Assembly (NCBI GenBank): GCA_903854075.1
Contig: CAINVI010000340.1
Location: 1-21,209, forward strand
DNA: 21,209 nucleotides
Direction of reading: 5' to 3'
Origin: Candidatus Pollutiaquabacter sp.
Lineage (GTDB): Bacteria > Bacteroidota > Bacteroidia > AKYH767-A > 2013-40CM-41-45
Shown in pieces: positions 6,767 through 15,223 of this stretch. The notes beneath the pieces were generated by a model that saw only the letters and a program-made list of their open reading frames with translations, searched no databases and had not been told where the DNA came from. The position numbers and the translations under genes are program-made. Within the stretch, counting starts at the first letter, position 1. The number at the start of each line of letters is the position of its first letter.

Positions 6767-9268
6767 TTAGAACTGTTGACCCAGCATGAAGTGGAAGTGT
6801 GGTCCATTTGCACCCGGGAAATTGTCGATAGGATCAAATCCGTAAGCCCAATCCAGTCCCAAAAGGCCGAAAACAGGCAGGAATATGCGTATACCGGCAC
6901 CTGCTGCGCGTTTTACGGCGAATGGGTTAAATCGGTCAAGGAGTAGCCAGCTGTTACCGGCTTCGAGGAACGAGACAGCGAATATGGTGGCGGAAGGGTT
7001 CAAGGAAAGCGGATAACGGAGTTCAAAGGTGAACTTATCATATATCGTGCCACCAACCTGTCGGCCGAGGTTATCCCGCGGGGTGAGGGAGTTGTTGTCG
7101 TAGCCGCGAAGGGCAATAATTTCACGTCCGTCCAGGGAAAAGCCGGAGAGTCCGTCGCCGCCCAGGTAGTATCGCTCAAACGGCGAAGCTCCGATGTCCT
7201 GATTGTAGTATCCCAAATACCCGAACAAGATCCTGGAATGGAAGACCAGGTTGCCCGCAAGCTTGGTGTACCAATCGCTGGTGTATTTGATCTTGTAGTA
7301 TTCGATCCAGTTGTACTTCTCGTTAATCGATGCTGTTTTGTAATCGATATTTCGGAAGTTAAAGATGGACCATGGTGGTGTGAATTCCAGCGACAATGAA
7401 TTATTGGAGCCGGTACGTGGATAGATCGGAGCGTCGACAGAATTACGGGAAATCATTTCCGTAAAGCTGAGGTTCTTGGAGCTACCGGTGCTATAAACAA
7501 AACTTCCCGTATAGTTATTGAGGGAGTAATGCTGGAAATTGACTTCCTGGTATAGGGTAAAGAAATCGTCGGGCTTTCTCAGTCGCTTTCCTAAACCTAC
7601 CGACACGCCGGATATTTTTATTTCGGAACGAAGGGCATCGCCTTTTGGACGGCCGTTAGTTTGTATCGACTGGTACGCGGAAACACTTAATGAATTCGGC
7701 TTCTTACCGCCCAGCCAGGGTTCGGTAAAGGATGCATTATACGACTGGAAAAATTTTCCGTTGGATTGCGCACGCAGGCTTAATCGCTGGCCGTCGCCGG
7801 AAGGTAACGGTGACCAGGCACTGCCTTTGAAGATGTTGCGCGCCGAAAAATTATTGAAGGAGAGTCCAAGCGTTCCAACCAATTGGTTTGCGCCATAACC
7901 TCCAGAGAGCTCCAGCTGGTCAGAGGCTTTTTCTTCCACGGTATATTCAATATCCACGGTTCCGTCTGCCGGATTCGGTTTTGGATTCACGCCCAGTTTC
8001 TCCTGGTCAAAATATCCCAACTGTGCCAATTCGCGTTGCGTACGGATGATGTCTGATCGGGAAAATAGCTGTCCGGGTTTGGTACGAATTTCCCGCATGA
8101 CAACGCGGTCGTTCGTTTTAGAGTTGCCGACAACCGTCACTTTATTGATGCGTGCCTGTTTACCTTCGTAAATCCGCATCTCCATATCGATGCTGTCGTT
8201 CTCTACATTTATTTCTACGGGCGTTACCGAGAAGAATAAATAACCGTCGTCCATGTAGAGCGAACTTACATCCCGCCCGTTTTGGTTCATAAACAATCGC
8301 TGATCCAAAACTTCCTGGTTGTAGACATCGCCTTTGCTGATGCCCAGTACGGTGGTGAGCTCCTGTGAAGTGTGCTTGGTGTTTCCGATCCAGTTGATGT
8401 TCCGGAAATAATATTTATTGCCTTCGTTGATCCGGATGCGAATAGACAACGAAGCTTCGTCGATGCGATAGATGGAATCGTAAACAATCGATGCGTCACG
8501 ATAACCGATACCGTTGTATTTGGCAATTACTTTAACTTTATCCTCGACGTATTTGTCTTCCAGGTACTTTCCGTTGGTGAAGATCTTGTACCACAGGCGC
8601 TCCTTGGTGTCTTTCATCGCGCGCTTCAGTTGCGCATCGGTCAAGGCGGTGTTTCCTTCAAAAATAATTTGCCGAACGGCGACTTTCCGATTCTTGACAA
8701 CCACGATGTCGAGAATTTCTCGGTTGACATACGATGTGTCTTTGATTTCGCGGATGGAAACCTCAGCATTGAGGTATCCTTTGTCGATGAAATAGTCTTT
8801 GACTTTATTTTTGGTAGTAGACAGGACATTATCGGTAATTACGCGGTCTCGCTCCAGGTTAATAGACTCACGAATTTTGTCGGCCTCGGATTTGCTGACG
8901 CCTTTGAAACTGAATTTGGAGAGCCGAGGTCGCTCTTGCAGGCGCAATTCAAGAAAGATGAGTTTGCCCTGCGTGCGAGTGGAGTAAATACGAACATCGG
9001 CGAAAAGTCCCTGCTTCCAGAGATTTTCAATTGCTTTGGAAATACGTTCGCCTGGCACCATGATGGTATCGCCTGCGGGCAGGTTGGAAATACTGATAAG
9101 TACTCCTTCGTCGAGATATTTCGTACCGGTCACCACGACTCCCCCGATTACATATTCCTTCGGGCTGGCATAGTTAGCCACTTCAGTCTCACCGCCAATC
9201 TGCACCTGTGCGAAAGCTGCAACGCTAAGAAGGAATAGCAACAGTAGTAGGGAAAAGAGTCGCTTCAT
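6767..9268 (-). CDS. bamA: BamA, outer-membrane protein assembly factor
   Basis: An 833-residue Omp85 protein that folds and inserts beta-barrel proteins into the outer membrane. A signal peptide ends at about residue 20 (LLSVAAFAQ). Five POTRA domains can be traced at about 39-112, 115-196, 197-282, 286-370 and 374-447; they show the typical turns (VVVTGTKYLDEGV, IIFEGNTALTDAQL, INWIGNTKHTSQEL, VTVVGNSKTNDRVV). The barrel fills about 450-833, with the RGYD motif at 721-724 (the VRGF/Y loop that reaches into the barrel in this family) and a C-terminal ...HFMLGQQF ending in Phe. Length is usual for BamA. It starts 4 bases after the uppS stop and is followed by two ompH-like genes, the common order in Bacteroidota. 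There is no SD sequence; the start region is A/T-rich. Confidence 0.97.
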   Translation of the reverse strand: MKRLFSLLLLLFLLSVAAFAQVQIGGETEVANYASPKEYVIGGVVVTGTKYLDEGVLISISNLPAGDTIMVPGERISKAIENLWKQGLFADVRIYSTRTQGKLIFLELRLQERPRLSKFSFKGVSKSEADKIRESINLERDRVITDNVLSTTKNKVKDYFIDKGYLNAEVSIREIKDTSYVNREILDIVVVKNRKVAVRQIIFEGNTALTDAQLKRAMKDTKERLWYKIFTNGKYLEDKYVEDKVKVIAKYNGIGYRDASIVYDSIYRIDEASLSIRIRINEGNKYYFRNINWIGNTKHTSQELTTVLGISKGDVYNQEVLDQRLFMNQNGRDVSSLYMDDGYLFFSVTPVEINVENDSIDMEMRIYEGKQARINKVTVVGNSKTNDRVVMREIRTKPGQLFSRSDIIRTQRELAQLGYFDQEKLGVNPKPNPADGTVDIEYTVEEKASDQLELSGGYGANQLVGTLGLSFNNFSARNIFKGSAWSPLPSGDGQRLSLRAQSNGKFFQSYNASFTEPWLGGKKPNSLSVSAYQSIQTNGRPKGDALRSEIKISGVSVGLGKRLRKPDDFFTLYQEVNFQHYSLNNYTGSFVYSTGSSKNLSFTEMISRNSVDAPIYPRTGSNNSLSLEFTPPWSIFNFRNIDYKTASINEKYNWIEYYKIKYTSDWYTKLAGNLVFHSRILFGYLGYYNQDIGASPFERYYLGGDGLSGFSLDGREIIALRGYDNNSLTPRDNLGRQVGGTIYDKFTFELRYPLSLNPSATIFAVSFLEAGNSWLLLDRFNPFAVKRAAGAGIRIFLPVFGLLGLDWAYGFDPIDNFPGANGPHFHFMLGQQF

Positions 9269-9272
9269 AAAT

Positions 9273-10013
9273 TTATTTTAACTGTTCGCTTACGAGTCCG
9301 AAACGACGTTCACGTTGTTGATAATCGATCAGTGCAGTGTAAAAATCTTCCTTGGTGAATTCAGGCCAAAGTTTGTCTGTAAAATACAATTCGGAGTAGG
9401 CGATCTGCCACAGCAGGAAATTGCTGATACGATGTTCGCCACTGGTTCGGATGAGTAATTCGGGGTCAGGAATGCCTACAGTGGTGAGATAGTTACTGAA
9501 TACTTCTTCGTTGATCGCAGATGCATCCAGTGTTCCTTTTTTCACGTCCTGACTGATTCGCTGGACAGCATCGAGCAATTCCCATTTAGCGCTGTAACTG
9601 AGTGCCAGTACAAGTGACATGCGCGTGTTGGACGCTGTCGCTGCCATGGCTTCCCGGAGTTGTTGGTGGCAATTGCCAGGAAGTGATTCAAGATCTCCGA
9701 TGGCCAGCAGCCGAATATTATTTTTATTAAGCGTAGCGGTCTCGGCAAGAATAGTTTGGATTAGCAGTTCCATCAGTGCATCGACTTCCGCTTTTGGACG
9801 ATTCCAGTTTTCGGTGGAAAAAGCATAAAGTGTCAGAAACTTAATGCCTAGTTCGGCCGCTGCTTCGGTGGTATCACGAACGGCGCGAACACCGTGTTGA
9901 TGACCGAAAATTCGCTGCTCGCCCTGGCGCTGCGCCCAACGTCCGTTACCATCCATGATGATGGCCACATGCTGGGGCAAACGGGACAAATTGATCTGTT
10001 CTTTCAAACTCAT
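9273..10013 (-). CDS. uppS: Undecaprenyl diphosphate synthase (isoprenyl transferase)
   Basis: A 246-residue cis-prenyltransferase that adds isopentenyl diphosphate units to farnesyl diphosphate to make undecaprenyl diphosphate, the lipid carrier for peptidoglycan and surface polysaccharide precursors. Signature segments are present: HVAIIMDGNGRWA with the catalytic Asp at 21, LYAFSTENWNRP (63-73), and IRTSGEHRISNFLLWQIAY (188-206), which binds the diphosphate of the substrate. The enzyme is cytosolic and membrane-associated. It heads the tight uppS-bamA-ompH-ompH unit (4-base gap to bamA). The 130 bases upstream hold an inverted repeat and a TACATTTA sequence at 10045-10052 (- strand), one mismatch from the -7 element, which may be a separate promoter. 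Confidence 0.97.
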   Translation of the reverse strand: MSLKEQINLSRLPQHVAIIMDGNGRWAQRQGEQRIFGHQHGVRAVRDTTEAAAELGIKFLTLYAFSTENWNRPKAEVDALMELLIQTILAETATLNKNNIRLLAIGDLESLPGNCHQQLREAMAATASNTRMSLVLALSYSAKWELLDAVQRISQDVKKGTLDASAINEEVFSNYLTTVGIPDPELLIRTSGEHRISNFLLWQIAYSELYFTDKLWPEFTKEDFYTALIDYQQRERRFGLVSEQLK

Positions 10014-10075
10014 GACAGGCCGGCCTTAAGGAGCGGCAAGTTACTAAATGTAGCCCTAAAGTTTGGTGAATAATA

Positions 10076-10120
10076 CCTTAAAATCAGCGCTTTTTACGAC
10101 TGAAATCGTGCATTTTAAGG
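10076..10120. repeat. Inverted repeat in the gap between uppS and the DUF6089 genes
   Basis: Perfect 9-base arms CCTTAAAAT (10076-10084) and ATTTTAAGG (10112-10120), with a smaller nested pair ACGA/TCGT between them (about 10097-10109). It lies just past the stop of the DUF6089 gene (10144) in the transcribed direction and upstream of uppS. It has no T-run, so it is a poor classical terminator; it might be an mRNA 3' structure or a binding site. Confidence 0.5.
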
Positions 10121-10143
10121 CTAATCGAAAAAATACTGTTGAA

Positions 10144-10995
10144 TCAGATGTACCGTCGGTTTTTGAACGGTTTGCAGATGTCACGCAATAAACTCGTCAA
10201 GCGGAAATATAAGGTCACACCTCCGAACACATACCAGTCTTTGTCTTGTGAATTCCCGCGCTGTTTGAGGTAAGGACCGGGAATGGTATTACTGGAGTCG
10301 CGGGATGAAAACGAACGGTCGGATAGTGCTACGGCCGTTGCACCTTTGCTGGCCAGCAGTATGCCAAGATCGGGATATACGGAGCTCACATCGTCCAGAT
10401 AATCCGTGTACGTACGACGTGCGCCCACTTCAAGTCCGATACCAATCCGGCCAACAGAAAATTTGATTCCGCCACCGATGGGTACAGCCAGTTGTAATCT
10501 TTTGTAGGGTTGTTGTCCTTCGGTCGTCAGCGGTTGCAGTTCGTATTCCTCGCCGTTGAGTTGTGCCATCGGATTGAATTTGAAAACCGAGATACCGGTG
10601 AAAAGGTACGGCGTGAACGGGTAGTAGTAATTGCCGGTTTCGTACGGAAAAAAATTGAATTCGATCATCGGGGAGATGTCGAGTACATTCGTGTAGAAGG
10701 ATAAGTTCCGGTCGCGTTCGAATCCGTAATCGGAATACGCATCGTCACCGGAGATCTTGCCGTAATTGATGGCGACTTTCCAGCTCCAGTGGCGGTTCCA
10801 GTTGTGGCGGAAAAACACTCCGCCTGCCAGATGATTGAAGTCGGATTTGAAAAGTTGTGGAGCGAGTTCGCCTTTGTAAGAGCTTCCTCCAATCAACAAG
10901 CCTACTTCATTGTACTGTGCTTTCGCAGAGGAAAGCAGAAGCAGTACCCCTGCGAACAGCATCAGGAGCTTCGTGTAAAAACTCTTCAAATGCAT
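10144..10995 (-). CDS. DUF6089 family predicted outer-membrane protein (second copy)
   Basis: A 283-residue protein. The ATG at 10995 is preferred over a frame extending to 11067, because it directly precedes a signal peptide (LLMLFAGVLLLLSSAKAQ) and the extension would overlap the upstream gene. The mature start YNEVGLLIGGSSYKGEL is the usual opening of DUF6089 proteins, small beta-barrel-like proteins of Bacteroidota with no fixed function. The pattern of alternating aromatic strands, the segment RRTYTDYLDDVSSVY (193-207) and DKDWYVFGGVTLYFRL near the C-terminus match its upstream neighbour. The C-terminus ends in a basic tail (CKPFKNRRYI) rather than the typical barrel signal. It sits 52 bases downstream of its paralogue, so one transcript is likely. 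Confidence 0.82.
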   Translation of the reverse strand: MHLKSFYTKLLMLFAGVLLLLSSAKAQYNEVGLLIGGSSYKGELAPQLFKSDFNHLAGGVFFRHNWNRHWSWKVAINYGKISGDDAYSDYGFERDRNLSFYTNVLDISPMIEFNFFPYETGNYYYPFTPYLFTGISVFKFNPMAQLNGEEYELQPLTTEGQQPYKRLQLAVPIGGGIKFSVGRIGIGLEVGARRTYTDYLDDVSSVYPDLGILLASKGATAVALSDRSFSSRDSSNTIPGPYLKQRGNSQDKDWYVFGGVTLYFRLTSLLRDICKPFKNRRYI

Positions 10996-11047
10996 GGTTC
11001 GCTGTTGTGAAGTTGGATAACGAAAATCCGGGTGGAAAATTGAAGCC

Positions 11048-11965
11048 TCAGAAACGTGGCAGTGCACCGCGTCCTGTGGTCAATTTGTAGTTCACGCTGA
11101 AGACACCAAACATATAGGCGTCTTTGTCGCGTGGGTCGCCGCGCTGCTGACCGGGTTGTACGGAATTCACCAAGTAATCAGGTGTGGATCCATCGGTGAC
11201 GGAGCGATTGCTTAACTGTGGAGCCAGCGGATCGTACTCGCTGGAATTGTAATTCTGGAAATCGAAGTAGGTGGTACTTACATCGTCGATGTAATCGGTG
11301 AAGGTTTTGCGAATACCCAGCTCAAGCCCAACACCCCAATAGCGGTCAATGGTATACTTAAATCCGATACCAACGGGGATACAAACGCCAATGGAAGCAT
11401 ATTCTTTACGAGTAGGAACCAAACCTTGTCCTTCGGTGCGAAGCGGTCGAAGACTGACTACATTTCCGTTGTATTCGGTTTTGGGGTCGTAGTAGAAAAT
11501 ACCGATCCCGGCAAAACCATACATATACAATTCATAGCCGCGCATACCGCGTACGTTGCGGAGGCGATAACGGTGGCCGATTTGTTCTTTTTGGAAGGCG
11601 CCTTCAAAATTTACGTTGAACTCGTAAATGTCAGAGAAGAAATTCAGGTTACGGAAACTTCGGAAGGCTTCGGTGGTGAGTTTGTCGTCTCCCGATACAC
11701 GACCATACGTCAAATGAGAGTTCAGCGCGAAATAATCACTAAGCTTGTAACGTAATCCGATCGCGACCGCGAGTCGAGATTGAGACCATTCCAGATCTTT
11801 GAAGTAGTTGGTGCCGATTTGGTTGGCTCCTCCCAATTCTCCAAGGAAATTGGTCACACCGGCGCCAAAGCTGAATTCGTAACGTTGACGTTTCCAACGT
11901 TGTGCATCAGCCGGCTGGATAAAAGCCAGAAAAATGGCCAGAATGGGTAGAATTACCTTCTTCAT
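11048..11965 (-). CDS. DUF6089 family predicted outer-membrane protein (first copy)
   Basis: A 305-residue protein with a signal peptide (MKKVILPILAIFLAFIQPAD, cleavage after AQ at about 22). The mature protein opens with YEFSFGAGVTNFLGELGG and continues as alternating beta strands, like small eight-stranded outer-membrane barrels. It is a clear paralogue of the downstream gene: shared blocks are TEGQ (177-180), IPVGIGFKY and RKTFTDYIDDVSTTY (219-233), and DKDAYMFGVFSVNYKL at the end of the barrel. It ends in Phe. A -7 element at 11983-11990 lies just upstream and a 52-base gap separates it from the second copy. Function is unknown; closeness to bamA, uppS and NAD kinase suggests an envelope role, but this is only context. 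Confidence 0.82.
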   Translation of the reverse strand: MKKVILPILAIFLAFIQPADAQRWKRQRYEFSFGAGVTNFLGELGGANQIGTNYFKDLEWSQSRLAVAIGLRYKLSDYFALNSHLTYGRVSGDDKLTTEAFRSFRNLNFFSDIYEFNVNFEGAFQKEQIGHRYRLRNVRGMRGYELYMYGFAGIGIFYYDPKTEYNGNVVSLRPLRTEGQGLVPTRKEYASIGVCIPVGIGFKYTIDRYWGVGLELGIRKTFTDYIDDVSTTYFDFQNYNSSEYDPLAPQLSNRSVTDGSTPDYLVNSVQPGQQRGDPRDKDAYMFGVFSVNYKLTTGRGALPRF

Positions 11966-11982
11966 AGTTCAGTGGAGCAGGG

Positions 11983-11990
11983 CAAATATA
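11983..11990 (-). promoter_or_regulatory. Candidate Bacteroidota -7 promoter element for the DUF6089 pair
   Basis: The - strand reads TATATTTG, an exact TAnnTTTG match, 17 bases upstream of the ATG at 11965. The 89-base gap after NAD kinase makes a separate promoter plausible. No convincing -33 TTTG is visible. Confidence 0.5.
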
Positions 11991-12054
11991 AGAAATATCG
12001 CATAGTTTGTCCTTCGAAAATGAGGAGATTTTGGCCTTTTTTAGGACGAACGGC

Positions 12055-12933
12055 TTAATTTCGGGTATCTAACCCCCAGTTGAGCTTCTTGCGCAAGGTG
12101 GTCAGGAAGTTTTCATTGCTCAGGCGGACCAACTTGACTTTGTAATTCTCTTTGCGGACAGCCAATTGGTAACTGGAATCGATGGTGACTGAACGCGAAT
12201 CGAGTGTCGCCATGAAATGCTGACTTCTTCCTTCCACCTCCAGGGAGATGACATTTTTATCAGCGACCACAATCGGCCGTACGTTCAGATTGTGCGGCGC
12301 AATCGGAGTGATGACGAAACTTTCCGATTGCGGAACAATGATCGGTCCGCCGCAACTCAACGAGTAGCCGGTGGAGCCTGTTGGTGTAGAAATCACAATC
12401 CCGTCTGCCCAGTAGGAATTCAGATAATCTCCGTTAAGGTAGGCGTGAATGGTAATCATCGAGCTGGACTCTTTCTTATGTAAGGTGAAATCGTTCAGTG
12501 CCATGTTTTCGCCTTCGAATAACGGCTTATTGGAATCAATACGTATCAGCGAACGTTCATCGAGTGAGTAGTGTCCTTTGAAAATACTTTCCATGGCGGT
12601 TTCCAGGTTTTCCCTGGATACACACGACAGGAAGCCAAGTCGTCCTGCATTAATACCGACGATAGGTATACCGGCATCTTTAACCAGACAAATCGTATCC
12701 AACAAGGTGCCGTCGCCTCCAATGCTGAATAGGAAGTCAACGCCTTCTCGTATCTCTTCGTGGGTCGAGAAAACCGGCAATTCCTTGAAGCCGGGCAGGT
12801 GCTGCCGTAAAAAAATCAGATAGCTGGAGTGTACTACAACATCGACGTCGTTTTGTTTCAGCACATTGACGAGTGCTTCTGCAAGTTGAATTTGGTTGAG
12901 GTTGACGGGCCGGCCGTAGATGGCGATCTTCAT
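12055..12933 (-). CDS. nadK: NAD kinase
   Basis: A 292-residue enzyme that phosphorylates NAD at the 2' hydroxyl of the adenosine ribose to give NADP, using ATP or polyphosphate, in the cytosol. The hallmark FSIGGDGTLL is at 69-78 with the catalytic Asp at 74. Also seen are INAGRLGFL (94-102), ALNDF (145-149) for NAD binding, and the glycine-rich block PTGSTGYSLSCGGP (184-197). The ATG at 12933 starts the MKIAIYGRPVN strand typical of these enzymes; a longer frame to 13071 would overlap the upstream Omp85 gene and encodes nothing family-like. It is 28 bases downstream of that gene, so the two share a transcript. Length is normal. Confidence 0.97.
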   Translation of the reverse strand: MKIAIYGRPVNLNQIQLAEALVNVLKQNDVDVVVHSSYLIFLRQHLPGFKELPVFSTHEEIREGVDFLFSIGGDGTLLDTICLVKDAGIPIVGINAGRLGFLSCVSRENLETAMESIFKGHYSLDERSLIRIDSNKPLFEGENMALNDFTLHKKESSSMITIHAYLNGDYLNSYWADGIVISTPTGSTGYSLSCGGPIIVPQSESFVITPIAPHNLNVRPIVVADKNVISLEVEGRSQHFMATLDSRSVTIDSSYQLAVRKENYKVKLVRLSNENFLTTLRKKLNWGLDTRN

Positions 12934-12961
12934 GGATGGGCAATAAAATACAGGGCAATCA

Positions 12962-14392
12962 TCAGATTGGAGCTGTAAAATGAAGAAAAAATCCGGACTC
13001 TCCCAATTTATTGAACGAATATTCCGCCCTGATGACGACATCGTAATAGGTGAAAAGATCCAGCCCGGCACCGTATCCGTACTGCCAGGAATTGGTTAAC
13101 GGATTTTTTGCTTCAAATTGATTGTCGATGACGTATCCCAGATCTGCAAAAATGCCGACATAAATCGAAAACGGAATAGTGTTGAATTTAGCGGACGGGA
13201 TGAATCCTGCATGCAGGTCTTTTTTTGGAAGAAGGGAGAAACGAAGTCCACTCTTGAATAAGGCGAAGTGCTGACCATCGATCACATAATAATCGTAACC
13301 GCGGATAACTTCCTTGTTGTAACCGAGTGCACGCGTATTATAGTAGGGCTGAAAGGTACGTCCCGACAACTTTCCTGTAGCACCTGCCGCTGCGAACCAG
13401 CGTTTTCCGATTTGCCAGAATTGTTTGTAACGCATAGTCACGGAAAGGATGTCGATATCATCTTGCAGCAATGGAAAGCCGCTCTTAGTTACTTCTACGT
13501 CAAAATAATTTCCCTTAGTTGGGTAAACGGATATGTCGAGATGGTTGGATTTGAAAAGATACCGAAATGAAAAATACCGTTCCGAAGAATCCCGGTTATT
13601 AAGATAATCGGGATTCACCAGTACTGCAGAATCAGTAACGGCACAATTACGGTACGCGGTTTCCAGCAGATGTGATTCGTACAATCCCGGACGAATGGTG
13701 AGGCCGAAGTTTCCGCCGTATTCCTTTTTGGCATACCGGTTTTCTTCTTTGAAGTTCACCAGCTCATTATCAATCGCCATAATCTGAATCTCGCGGTTCC
13801 TCAGGTAAAAGCCGCTGACACTCATGCCGATTTTCCGTTGCCGGTCAATGAAGGGCAGGCTGTATGAAAGACTCATTCGTTGCGTATAACCCAATCGCAG
13901 TGTTCCGGTGAGCAGGTCGTTTCGTCCGGTTACGTTGCGCCAGCTAAGGGCCATTCCGTAAACAACACGCGAGAAGTCTTTGGTTTTCCACCAGGCATTA
14001 AAATTTCGCTCGGCAACTTCGAATATCGGTATGGGAAAAATATACCAGCGTTCCTGCAGGATTACAAAAATTCGCATATCGCTTTGGTCCTGCAGCCAGG
14101 TGATATCAATGGAATTGAAAAGTTGAGTATTGAAAAGATTATTCTCGCTGCGTTCGAATCTTTTTTTCAGCTCGCCAACATGAAGGGTGTCACCCACCGC
14201 GAAGTTAAGTTCTCGGTATACGATACCATCGCGTGTTTTTTTATTCCCGATAAGCGTAATCTGTCGAACGATGAGGGGTACAGAATCAGTAGTGGCCGTA
14301 TTTTCTGATGTTCCTTCAGCCTTTACGAAGGTGGCTGAGAACAACAAGCTCAGAAGAGTCAGAAGTAAAGTGGCTCCGGCCGGCTTACGCAT
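12962..14392 (-). CDS. Omp85-family outer-membrane protein with a single POTRA domain
   Basis: A 476-residue protein with a signal peptide ending around residue 25 (LLSLLFSATFVKA). One POTRA domain spans about 39-116 (IVRQITLIGNKKTRDGIVYR...FVILQERWY), followed by a 16-strand-type barrel at about 120-476. The motif VIRGYD at 362-367 is the conserved Omp85 loop and is followed by the usual strand FKSGLRFSLL. This is far shorter than BamA (833 residues, five POTRA) and closer to short TamA-like or lipid- and protein-translocating Omp85 relatives. The C-terminus FFLHFTAPI is not a classic terminal-Phe signal. It sits between the CBS-domain gene (15 bases upstream) and NAD kinase (28 bases downstream), all in one direction. 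It is an accessory outer-membrane assembly or transport factor; its client is unknown. Confidence 0.88.
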   Translation of the reverse strand: MRKPAGATLLLTLLSLLFSATFVKAEGTSENTATTDSVPLIVRQITLIGNKKTRDGIVYRELNFAVGDTLHVGELKKRFERSENNLFNTQLFNSIDITWLQDQSDMRIFVILQERWYIFPIPIFEVAERNFNAWWKTKDFSRVVYGMALSWRNVTGRNDLLTGTLRLGYTQRMSLSYSLPFIDRQRKIGMSVSGFYLRNREIQIMAIDNELVNFKEENRYAKKEYGGNFGLTIRPGLYESHLLETAYRNCAVTDSAVLVNPDYLNNRDSSERYFSFRYLFKSNHLDISVYPTKGNYFDVEVTKSGFPLLQDDIDILSVTMRYKQFWQIGKRWFAAAGATGKLSGRTFQPYYNTRALGYNKEVIRGYDYYVIDGQHFALFKSGLRFSLLPKKDLHAGFIPSAKFNTIPFSIYVGIFADLGYVIDNQFEAKNPLTNSWQYGYGAGLDLFTYYDVVIRAEYSFNKLGESGFFLHFTAPI

Positions 14393-14407
14393 GCCGAAAG
14401 ATACGGT

Positions 14408-15070
14408 TTAGATACCAAGATAATTCATGAGCGAATCGTACCTGGATTTCAAATCATCCATGAATTCACTCTGGTGGTAATGTTCCTTTACAAAATAACC
14501 GTGACGGGACAGCGAGGAGAGAATGCGTGAGAGTTCCTGCTGGTTGATTTTAAGGGTGACATCAATGGTTTCGTTCCTCGGATTGGGCGTCACATAGGAG
14601 CTGATGATTTTTGCATCTTCAGATTCAATCAATCGGCCTAATTCTGCCATTGAATAATTTTTCGGACCCATTTCAATCACAATTACGCCATTCGCGTCTT
14701 CAAAAATTCCGCTGTCGGAATAGTGTTTCAATACATCGCTGAGAGTGATAAGGCCTAGGTATGCATTGTTTTCGTCCAGTACAGGGATCAAGGTCAGCTT
14801 GTCCTGCGACATCGTGCGCACTACTTCAAAAACCGGCTGACCGGCACGCACAAAAGGATGTATAAGTGATAATTTCTGATTCTCGAGGGCCTGGTCGAGC
14901 GCGGTAAGTTTCAGGATGTCTTCTTCGGAAATCATCCCTATGTACCGGTGATCGCTGATGATGGGGATGTGATCGGCACGTAATTCTTCCATCCGATGGA
15001 GTGCTTTCAGACCGGTGTCGTTTAGCGTCAGTGGTTGAAGGGTATCGTTGATGAGATCACGTGCGTTCAT
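14408..15070 (-). CDS. Tandem CBS-domain protein with C-terminal ACT-like domain
   Basis: A 220-residue soluble protein. CBS domain 1 covers about 3-55 (HIPIISDHRYIGMISEEDIL) and CBS domain 2 about 70-118 (LTLIPVLDENNAYLGLITLSDVL); such pairs bind adenosine nucleotides such as AMP or ATP. Residues about 128-197 look like an ACT-type regulatory fold (GVIVIEMGPKNYSMAELGRL, then ISSYVTPNPRNETIDVTLKI). There is no catalytic domain and no membrane segment, so it is a stand-alone sensor or regulator in the cytosol. It is first in the run with the Omp85 gene and NAD kinase, which invites the idea of nucleotide-dependent control of one of these, but there is no direct evidence. It is divergent from pdxJ. 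Confidence 0.9.
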   Translation of the reverse strand: MNARDLINDTLQPLTLNDTGLKALHRMEELRADHIPIISDHRYIGMISEEDILKLTALDQALENQKLSLIHPFVRAGQPVFEVVRTMSQDKLTLIPVLDENNAYLGLITLSDVLKHYSDSGIFEDANGVIVIEMGPKNYSMAELGRLIESEDAKIISSYVTPNPRNETIDVTLKINQQELSRILSSLSRHGYFVKEHYHQSEFMDDLKSRYDSLMNYLGI

Positions 15071-15116
15071 GAGTAACGGAAGATGAGAGGATTTCCGGTG
15101 CCTTTTTAATGTCCCG

Positions 15117-15124
15117 CAAAGCTA
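15117..15124 (-). promoter_or_regulatory. Candidate -7 promoter element for the CBS-Omp85-nadK operon
   Basis: The - strand reads TAGCTTTG, an exact TAnnTTTG match, 46 bases upstream of the ATG at 15070. A TTG lies 24 bases further upstream, somewhat too far for the usual -33 spacing. It is in the divergent region shared with pdxJ. Confidence 0.5.
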
Positions 15125-15209
15125 ATCATTTTTTTTGCTTCACTTTGGCAAGCCCTTTCCCGCTGCGGCTTTCCTGACCGATAATGAAAGCATTGTCAGA
15201 GAACAATAT

Positions 15210-15217
15210 TAAATTTG
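15210..15217 (+). promoter_or_regulatory. Candidate -7 promoter element for pdxJ and the hydrolase
   Basis: The + strand reads TAAATTTG, an exact TAnnTTTG match, 45 bases before the pdxJ ATG at 15263. The start point would be near 15224. The nearest upstream TTG (15193-15195) is only 14 bases away, shorter than the usual spacing, so only the -7 part is convincing. Confidence 0.5.
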
Positions 15218-15223
15218 TTTTGT

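Noticed and set aside
6724..6900. Longer N-terminus for the first OmpH-like protein (to 6900)
   Set aside because: It overlaps the 3' end of bamA, and the signal peptide begins at the ATG at 6723.
8372..9238. 288-residue open frame on the + strand opposite bamA
   Set aside because: It mirrors the BamA POTRA coding region; the codon structure belongs to bamA and the translation has no recognisable domain.
12934..13071. Longer N-terminus for NAD kinase (to 13071)
   Set aside because: It overlaps the Omp85 gene and would put 46 non-family residues before the normal MKIAIYGRPVN start.
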